Source: Desulfobacterales bacterium
GTDB lineage: Bacteria; Desulfobacterota; Desulfobacteria; Desulfobacterales; Desulfobacteraceae
Reading direction: 5' to 3'
Length of the DNA stretch: 11,655 nucleotides
NCBI GenBank assembly: GCA_022361095.1
Contig: JAKSBO010000885.1
Coordinates: forward strand, 1 to 11,655
The position numbers and the translations under genes were made by a program. Below are positions 6,537 through 11,655 of this stretch, piece by piece; position 1 is the first letter of the stretch; each line of letters begins with the position of its first letter. The notes under the pieces are model-generated. The model saw nothing but the letters and a program-made list of their open reading frames with translations. It ran no database searches and was not told the origin of the DNA.

Positions 6537-8813
6537 TTATGGCAAGGTTTTGCTTTGCTCCGGCCGGTTTGCGTCATGGGCCGGGAAAAAAAGTGTGAAT
6601 GCCGTTCCCCGGTCCAACCGGCTATGGACATCTATAAATCCTTTATGCCTTTTAATAATGCCGTGAACAACCGCCAATCCTATGCCGGTTCCCTTTCCCA
6701 TTGGTTTTGTCGTGTAATATGGCTCAAATATGCGTTCCCGCGTCTTTTCGTCCATGCCGGTCCCATTGTCGGCAACAATTAATTTTGCATATTTGCCCGG
6801 CTTTAGGGCCGGGTGGGGGCCGGCAAACCGGTCTTCAACAATTTCGTTACGCAACACCACCATCAGAAAACCGCCCTTGGCGGACATGGCATCAATTGCA
6901 TTTCCACACAGATTTATGACAACCTGGTTGATTTGGGTTCCGTTGCCGAAAACAGGGTAAATGCTATCCGAGATGTTCAGTTTAATCTTGATGTTCGCCG
7001 GCACTGATGAGCGGATCAACTCCATGGCGCTCTGCAGAATTGATCTCATATCAATGATCTGCCGGGCGGGGCTGTCCTGCTTGCTGAAAGTCAAAAGCTG
7101 CCTCACAACATCTCTGCCCCGGATACCGGCGACTTCGATTCTCTTGGCCCGGTGCTGCAGGGCCGACCTTGACGCCGGCAACTCACGCATATTCATTTCA
7201 TTGTTGCCCAGAATGATTGTAAGTATGTTGTTGAACTCATGGGCAATGCCGCCGGCAAGACTGCCGATGGATTCCATTTTTTGTGACTGGATCAGTTGAT
7301 CCTGCAGCTTGCGCTTTTCAGAAAGATCGTCACCGGAACAAAGCACGCCGACAATTTTCCCGCGGGCATCCCTGACAGTGGTCGTATGCCAGGCAATATA
7401 TTTTATTTCTCCTTTTGGCGTGATGATTTCATTTTCGTAATACTCCGTACCGCTGATAGTGCCGTTAACCATGTTTTTGAATATATTCTTGAACTCTTGT
7501 TTTTGAGATTTAGTCAAAAACATATCAAACAAGTTTTGGCCGATAATATCTTTTTTGCTGCATTCCAATACGGCGCAGGCCTTCTCGTTGATCATATTGA
7601 CTTTACCGTCAGCATCAAGGCTTACGAACATAACGGTTGCCACATGCAGATATTGTTCGGCTCTTTGTTTTTGCCTTGCCATCTCTTTTTGGGCCTGCTT
7701 TCGTTCTTTAACCTCTGCAGCCAGTTTCCGGTTAAATAAAAATAAGATCCCGCTGCCTATTGCAAATAGGGCAATGAAGCCCAGTGCAACAAAAAATATT
7801 TGTTTGATCTTTCGATAGTCCGATTTTTGTTGGGGATTATATAGAAATCCATCCAGTGAAAAATCGGCATCAATCAATCCCAGTTTTTCGTATGTTTGTT
7901 TGATGTGCTGCCATCGTCCCGGATTCATATGCCCGATTTCAACAAGATCGGGCATCATGATTTTCCTGATTTCCCGGGCTTCATACGCAAGGTGCGCTTT
8001 GGTTTTATTGACCTTGTACCGTCCCGAAAGTAAGTCAATAATCTCCTGGGGGTGAGCCATGGCATATTCCCAGCCGCGCAGTGAGGCATAAAGAAATTTC
8101 TGCACCCGTTGGGGATGATGTTCAATCTCTTTTTCCGAGGTAAACAGGCAGTCGCTGTAAAAGTCCACACCGTAGGCCATGGGAGAGATGACCAGCGGGT
8201 CCACACCTTTTTGCTGCATTTGCCAGGGCTCGTTGGTTACATAGGCGCTGACCGCATCGGTGCGTTGTTTGATCAGATCTTCAATGTTATAGGATTGGTC
8301 GAGCCGCTGGTATTGATCAGACGATATGCCCTCGTTTAACAGCGCCACCAGTATATCGGCGTCTTTATACCCGGAAAGCAGCATGATCTTTTTATCGATA
8401 AGCCCCTGAATGTTAATAATGCCCGAATCTTTCCTGACCAGAAGAATTGAGGGTGAATGTTGAAAAATAGGAGCAAGAACGACAAACGGGGCGCCATCTT
8501 TGCGGTGCAAAAGCAGTTCTGATCCGGCAACACCGTACTGGGCACGGCCTTCGAGGACCTCTTCCCTGGCAAACTTGCCGACACCGCCTTCAACAATGGA
8601 AACATCAAGGCCGGCCCGGTTGTAAAACCCTTTATGGTGGGCGGCATAGTATCCGGCAAACTGGAATTGATGCTTCCATGCCAATTGTAAGGCGATTTTG
8701 CCTGACGCATTGGCCCCATTACACCCAATCATCAATACGAATATGACCAGGATGTAAAGAACGGCATTTTGGGGTGCCGGCAAGGGCCGTATGTATTTGA
8801 GAAATTTTGTCAC
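6537..8813 (-). CDS. Hybrid sensor histidine kinase with THI5/NMT1-like periplasmic binding domain
   Basis: The protein has about 758 residues from the GTG at 8813. A signal segment (residues ~18-35, ending GCNGANA) is followed by a periplasmic solute-binding domain of the THI5/NMT1 type, with LQLAWKHQFQFAGYYAAHHK near its start. A membrane helix lies at about 337-362, followed by a short coiled linker, a PAS domain (~385-500), HisKA with the phospho-accepting His525 (GGIAHEFNN) and a HATPase domain. In the latter, the N-box has Asn638, the G1 box DNGTGM starts at 682, and the G2 box GKGTGIGL is at 706-713. It ends without a receiver domain. It should bind a small molecule outside the membrane and signal inside; the ligand is unknown (the family includes thiamine-precursor and sulfonate binders). 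The GTG is chosen because AAGGA precedes it by seven bases and a signal peptide follows at once. A longer frame to 8912 would run into repeat copy 3. No response regulator gene is in the window. Confidence 0.88.
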   Translation of the reverse strand: MTKFLKYIRPLPAPQNAVLYILVIFVLMIGCNGANASGKIALQLAWKHQFQFAGYYAAHHKGFYNRAGLDVSIVEGGVGKFAREEVLEGRAQYGVAGSELLLHRKDGAPFVVLAPIFQHSPSILLVRKDSGIINIQGLIDKKIMLLSGYKDADILVALLNEGISSDQYQRLDQSYNIEDLIKQRTDAVSAYVTNEPWQMQQKGVDPLVISPMAYGVDFYSDCLFTSEKEIEHHPQRVQKFLYASLRGWEYAMAHPQEIIDLLSGRYKVNKTKAHLAYEAREIRKIMMPDLVEIGHMNPGRWQHIKQTYEKLGLIDADFSLDGFLYNPQQKSDYRKIKQIFFVALGFIALFAIGSGILFLFNRKLAAEVKERKQAQKEMARQKQRAEQYLHVATVMFVSLDADGKVNMINEKACAVLECSKKDIIGQNLFDMFLTKSQKQEFKNIFKNMVNGTISGTEYYENEIITPKGEIKYIAWHTTTVRDARGKIVGVLCSGDDLSEKRKLQDQLIQSQKMESIGSLAGGIAHEFNNILTIILGNNEMNMRELPASRSALQHRAKRIEVAGIRGRDVVRQLLTFSKQDSPARQIIDMRSILQSAMELIRSSVPANIKIKLNISDSIYPVFGNGTQINQVVINLCGNAIDAMSAKGGFLMVVLRNEIVEDRFAGPHPALKPGKYAKLIVADNGTGMDEKTRERIFEPYYTTKPMGKGTGIGLAVVHGIIKRHKGFIDVHSRLDRGTAFTLFFPAHDANRPEQSKTLP

Positions 8814-8820
8814 AGGGTTT

Positions 8821-8825
8821 TCCTT
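8821..8825 (-). promoter_or_regulatory. Ribosome binding site deciding the kinase start
   Basis: Minus-strand AAGGA lies seven bases before the GTG at 8813. It supports this start over the TTG at 8912, which would place codons inside a repeat that is non-coding in its other two copies. Confidence 0.6.
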
Positions 8826-8870
8826 AAAAAAACCGATTGGCCGCGCTTTGTCAGAAGTATTTTGCGATTC

Positions 8871-8970
8871 TTTTTTATAAGAAAGTCTGTGTAAGTTACC
8901 CAGATCTTTCAAGCTTTGTTGTGGGCTGTGCCTGGCCGCTGATATGTCAGGTCAGCCCATGGCTGTTATA
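8871..8970 (-). repeat. About 100-bp intergenic repeat, copy 3
   Basis: This is the third copy of the element, lying between the stop of the GalT-like gene (8993) and the kinase start (8813), both on the minus strand. Read on that strand, it has the same orientation to its genes as the other copies. The conserved hairpin and the competing CAGCC/GGCTG hairpin are intact, and the palindrome near the end that faces the kinase has one mismatch. Unlike copies 1 and 2, 58 bases separate it from the next start codon. Confidence 0.9.
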
Positions 8971-8992
8971 TAAAAGTCTGTCTATCCGGCCC

Positions 8993-10624
8993 TCAGGCGT
9001 CCAGCACCTTCCGGCAGGCAAAGGAAAAATCTTCCGGATAGCATCCGCCGATAAAGCGCATCTGGGCTTCGGAAAACGTGCCCGGCGCATAAGGAAGACG
9101 CGGAATAAATGAGTATACAATATGCTGGCCGGGGACCGGGCTGTTAAACCGGCCTGAAAATTCTACGCTTGTGACCATCTGGGCGCCTAAGGTTTCCAGG
9201 GTCTGAATGGCAATACGGATACCGGTGTCCAGGGCATTGCGGGTCGGGGCGTCTGCCGCAAGCACATGGGGGCAGGGGGCTTTGGTCATGAGCATCAGCT
9301 CCCATTCACTGACCTGGGCCTTGGGGGCAAAGAGCATGGCCTTTTCATTTTCCCACACCACAAGGGTGCTGGGGCCGTCCGGGTTCATGTCCGTCCGCTG
9401 ATTGTTTTCAATGGCCTTGATAAAGGCCGGGAAAAAATCCGTGCCGTTTGCTGCCTTGTAATCCTGGATAAAGTCGGTGATCAAGTCCCCGCAGCCAAAG
9501 CAGGGGTAAGGATTGCCGTTATTGTCCGGGATACTTTCCGGGATCATGGCGTTTTGCTGGTGGATCATCTGGTGGGAGGCGTGCAGCCGGTGGCCGGACT
9601 GGGCAAATCCGAATCCGAAATTCCATCCCCATAACGCCCCTGTGAAAAATGGCGAAGCGTTGTCCAATGGGCTGTGGCCATCCGATGACAGGGCATCCAG
9701 GATTTTTATGCGCAGGATCTCAAGTTCATCCGGGCAGAGGGCGCGGCCTGTTGCCGGCAGACTTATCCCGAGCATCCGGGCAAGGCGTGCATAGATGCGC
9801 TGGTAATACAGATGCCGGATACCTGACATGTCGGACGGGGTCAGGTCATTGGCCCGGTAGCGGATTTGGCCGTTGGCCATATTACTGGCATAGTGTCCCC
9901 AGGGAATATAAGAGTTGGCCCGCATATATTCAAATACATGGGTCTTCTCCCGGCTTTCTCCCACAATGGGGCTGTTCCCTTGTATGCCGGGTTTAAGCAC
10001 CATGACCTCTTTGTAGGCATCGGGCAGGGCCGGGTTGTTGCCGAGGATATCATAAAGGTCGTGGTCGTGGACGGCCGGGACGTGTCTGCCTTGATCTGTT
10101 TTTTTAAAGGCAACTCCCGTGGGCGGATGGTCCTTGCCGTTATCAAACACAAAGTCGCAGGCACAACCTGCAAGGACACAAAGTTCGGCTGGATCTGTGG
10201 ATGCCTGGGCCAGGGCCAGTTTCAGGGGGCGGGGAAGCCGTTCCAATACCTGGCGAACTGAGTCCTTGGGCAGGTCCTTATCCTTTTGCCATTGTTCCAG
10301 GCAGGCGGTCAGGGAACAGTCCGGACGGGGGGCAAGGCTTATGGTATCCGGACGTTCTGCCTTGCGGTCCGCCCAGGCCGAATTGATAAAGGTGCTGCCC
10401 CTGAAGGGAAATGCATTGGCGATTTCATAGATCCGGTCCGCTGCGTCGGCCCGGACCTGCCCCTGGGGAAAATTGGCCTGGTTTTCCACGGGCTGCCCGT
10501 CGGGCAGGCGGCCAAGTATATCCTTAATGGTCTTGTGCCTGAAATTATCCACAGCAAATTTAGGCGCGTGGATGCCTACTATAAATTGCCCCCGGGGGCT
10601 GACGCAGGTCCTGGGCGATTTCAT
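8993..10624 (-). CDS. Uncharacterised protein with GalT/HIT-like C-terminal half
   Basis: The product has 543 residues and no signal peptide or membrane segment, so it is probably cytoplasmic. I do not recognise a named enzyme. The C-terminal half looks like a histidine-triad (GalT/HIT) fold. It has WGWNFGFGFAQSGHRLHASHQMIHQQ, in which the cluster of His followed by Gln resembles the HxHxQ active site of galactose-1-phosphate uridylyltransferase. After it come a WENEKAMLFAPKAQVSEWEL strand region and FIPRLPYAPGTFSEAQ. The N-terminal half has conserved-looking stretches such as VFEYMRANSYIPWGHYASNM and ends near the triad. A CFGC pair could bind metal or be structural. A nucleotidyl-transfer or phosphorylase activity is thus possible but unproven. 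The ATG directly follows the cupin stop codon (TAGATG), with GGAG eight bases upstream, so the pair is probably translated together. Confidence 0.6.
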   Translation of the reverse strand: MKSPRTCVSPRGQFIVGIHAPKFAVDNFRHKTIKDILGRLPDGQPVENQANFPQGQVRADAADRIYEIANAFPFRGSTFINSAWADRKAERPDTISLAPRPDCSLTACLEQWQKDKDLPKDSVRQVLERLPRPLKLALAQASTDPAELCVLAGCACDFVFDNGKDHPPTGVAFKKTDQGRHVPAVHDHDLYDILGNNPALPDAYKEVMVLKPGIQGNSPIVGESREKTHVFEYMRANSYIPWGHYASNMANGQIRYRANDLTPSDMSGIRHLYYQRIYARLARMLGISLPATGRALCPDELEILRIKILDALSSDGHSPLDNASPFFTGALWGWNFGFGFAQSGHRLHASHQMIHQQNAMIPESIPDNNGNPYPCFGCGDLITDFIQDYKAANGTDFFPAFIKAIENNQRTDMNPDGPSTLVVWENEKAMLFAPKAQVSEWELMLMTKAPCPHVLAADAPTRNALDTGIRIAIQTLETLGAQMVTSVEFSGRFNSPVPGQHIVYSFIPRLPYAPGTFSEAQMRFIGGCYPEDFSFACRKVLDA

Positions 10625-10975
10625 CTACATCTCCGGGGCTGCCGAGGGCACAAGGCATAGAAACGCAAGGTGGCCATCCGAGTTGTTTTTGATCTGGTGG
10701 TCAACATTGGGGGGGATATAGACCGCGGTTCCCGGGGAAACGGTCTGCCATTGCTCCCCAAGGAGCACGTCGGCTTTGCCCTCAAGCACATAAATTTCAT
10801 GCTCCCAGTCATGGGTATGGCGTGGGGCGTGACCGCCGGGTGCTACGTCAAATCTTCTCATGCAAAAATTTGGCGCCCCGTCATCCTTGCCGATGAGTAC
10901 CCGGCCTGTGACATTTTTGACCATGTCGTTGTTTATTTCCGTACCCTGGATATCCGTGTAATGGGTTGCTTTCAT
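10625..10975 (-). CDS. Small cupin-domain protein
   Basis: This is a 116-residue single-domain cupin. The first motif is GGHAPRHTHDWEHEIYVLEG, giving metal ligands His53, His55 and probably Glu60 (His59 is also near). The second motif, PGTAVYIPPNVDHQIKN, supplies His93. Proteins of this size bind a metal ion and act as small enzymes (isomerase, dioxygenase) or as sugar or ligand sensors; nothing here decides which. AAAGGAG at 10981-10987 stands five bases before the ATG, a strong start. Its stop codon abuts the start of the GalT-like gene, and a good promoter lies about 55 bases upstream, so the two form a small operon. Confidence 0.85.
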   Translation of the reverse strand: MKATHYTDIQGTEINNDMVKNVTGRVLIGKDDGAPNFCMRRFDVAPGGHAPRHTHDWEHEIYVLEGKADVLLGEQWQTVSPGTAVYIPPNVDHQIKNNSDGHLAFLCLVPSAAPEM

Positions 10976-10987
10976 TTTATCTCCTTT

Positions 10988-11283
10988 AAAACGGTCCTGT
11001 CCGGCCGTGGGTTAGCGCTGATAGTTGAGTTTAAGAACCCGGCTCGAAATTGTCAATGCCTGTTCCCGCAATACCATGGCCTCCGGCAGGCAGCGAACAG
11101 GATTTTACAGCGTTTGAACCCGCCGGTCTATTTGAGTTTTCAACTGTACTGTTTCCGGCTGGAAATGGATGGCGGGCCAAAACGAAGCTGTTTGTGAATG
11201 CGGATAACAGCCATAAGTGACGGGATATCCTGCCGGGAAGAACCTTTGCCCTATACAGATGTCGCTGCGTTTATTCACCTGGT
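10988..11283. other. Long non-coding stretch between the cupin and the MoxR fragment
   Basis: About 300 bases with no convincing reading frame on either strand and no tRNA cloverleaf that I can fold. It holds the cupin promoter (11028-11056), a possible decayed piece of the 100-bp repeat (11204-11234), and next to the MoxR fragment a short stretch that may be left over from the lost part of that gene. Confidence 0.5.
11028..11056 (-). promoter_or_regulatory. Sigma-70 type promoter for the cupin/GalT-like operon
   Basis: On the minus strand a perfect TTGACA (11051-11056) is followed by a 17-base spacer and TAAACT (11028-11033, 4 of 6 to the -10 consensus). The predicted start of transcription leaves a leader of about 45 bases with the strong AAAGGAG site in it. 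Confidence 0.6.
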
Positions 11284-11583
11284 CTAAAGCGGGGGGCCGT
11301 CTATATGAAGCCTGAATTGCTGTGTTGACGGATCAGAGATGGAGACGCCGCAGACATCCGAGGGCAAAAGGTCCGGTGTGAACCGGATTCTGTTAAAATC
11401 TGCATCCGCCGAGAACGCAAGGGCTTTGGCCTGGGTTGTTTTGCCGTTTCCGGGTGCGTCTTCAATCAGGATATGGCTGTCTGCGGCAAGGCCTGAAATC
11501 AGCATCGTGATGGTCCGATCCCGGCCTTTTATAATACGGGTAATGCTTTGAAACAACTGTGTGAAGGTGTCAAATCCCGTCAT
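11284..11583 (-). pseudogene. Truncated MoxR-type AAA+ ATPase
   Basis: The 99-residue frame matches the start of MoxR ATPases. It has the helical lead-in, the Walker A loop DAPGNGKTT (Lys48) and the family stretch RFTPDLLPSDVCGVSISDPSTQQF. It then stops at residue 99, where the family continues for about 200 more residues with Walker B (DExNR), sensor and lid parts. In the next frame after the run of six Cs coding for GPP, the codons at 11270-11284 read DQVNK, which may be a worn Walker B after an indel. No further MoxR-like sequence follows. The ATG overlaps the stop of the preceding gene by four bases (ATGA), as in an operon. MoxR proteins normally act as chaperones in complex assembly; this piece could not hydrolyse ATP. 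A sequencing error in the G/C run is possible but would not restore the missing part. Confidence 0.7.
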
Positions 11584-11655
11584 GCCTCTCTTCGATGCCC
11601 TGGTTTTTCAAGGTAATGGATACTCTGTTGCGCCCTGAGCATGCCGGCGGCCTGT
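11580..11655 (-). CDS. C-terminal end of an unidentified gene (cut by window edge)
   Basis: The last 24 codons of a minus-strand frame run from the window edge to a TGA at 11580-11582 that overlaps the ATG of the MoxR fragment by four bases. The peptide ends LEKPGHRREA. The overlap is the main reason to think it real, since MoxR genes often sit in tightly packed operons. The product cannot be identified from so little. Confidence 0.4.
   Translation of the reverse strand, partial: QAAGMLRAQQSIHYLEKPGHRREA

Noticed and set aside
8814..8912. Longer kinase protein starting at a TTG at 8912
   Set aside because: Its first codons would lie in repeat copy 3, which is non-coding in front of gdhA and the EamA gene. 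The GTG at 8813 has a ribosome binding site and is followed at once by a signal segment.
353..8970. CRISPR array formed by the three repeats
   Set aside because: The copies are about 100 bp long, kilobases apart and in both orientations on the plus strand, with genes between them.
10988..11283. tRNA or other structured RNA gene in the long gap
   Set aside because: Short T-loop-like strings such as GGTTCAAA occur, but no acceptor stem or cloverleaf can be paired around them.

Overview
The window looks like a chromosomal segment of a Desulfobacteraceae-type sulfate reducer (Desulfobacterota). This is inferred from the roughly 1,040-residue NAD-type glutamate dehydrogenase, the style of the MaoC-like, GalT-like and MoxR proteins, and the moderate GC content. 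No rRNA or other marker gene is present, so the assignment is tentative. I see no phage, insertion sequence, CRISPR array or tRNA.

Layout. Bases 1-1597 are on the minus strand: the start of an EamA/DMT transporter (cut by the window edge) lies downstream of a MaoC-like acyl dehydratase. From 1804 the plus strand carries two glutamate dehydrogenases in tandem: a large NAD-type enzyme (1804-4938) and a classic GdhA-type enzyme (5171-6520). GdhA runs tail to tail, with a 16-base gap, into a minus-strand sensor histidine kinase (6537-8813) that has a periplasmic THI5/NMT1-like binding domain. Upstream of the kinase, also on the minus strand, are a 543-residue protein with a GalT/HIT-like C-terminal half (8993-10624) and an abutting cupin (10625-10975), which has a good sigma-70 promoter. 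The right edge holds a MoxR ATPase cut short after its Walker A region and the last codons of one more minus-strand gene.

Most notable feature. A roughly 100-bp repeat occurs three times: 353-451, 5057-5156 and 8871-8970. The copies are about 86-92% identical by hand count. Each copy sits between two genes transcribed the same way and has the same orientation relative to them. In two copies it ends within a few bases of the Shine-Dalgarno sequence of the next gene (the transporter and gdhA); in the third it ends 58 bases before the kinase start. A hairpin in the 5' half keeps its pairing in all copies, and an overlapping second hairpin would compete with it. It could be a structured 5' leader or attenuator, a REP-like intergenic element, or a small MITE. 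The gap before gdhA holds two more inverted repeats.

Working together. The two dehydrogenases imply both glutamate breakdown (NAD type) and ammonium assimilation (GdhA type). The kinase has no response regulator in the window, and its ligand cannot be read from the sequence. The cupin and the GalT-like gene are probably translationally coupled and may act on one pathway, unknown here.
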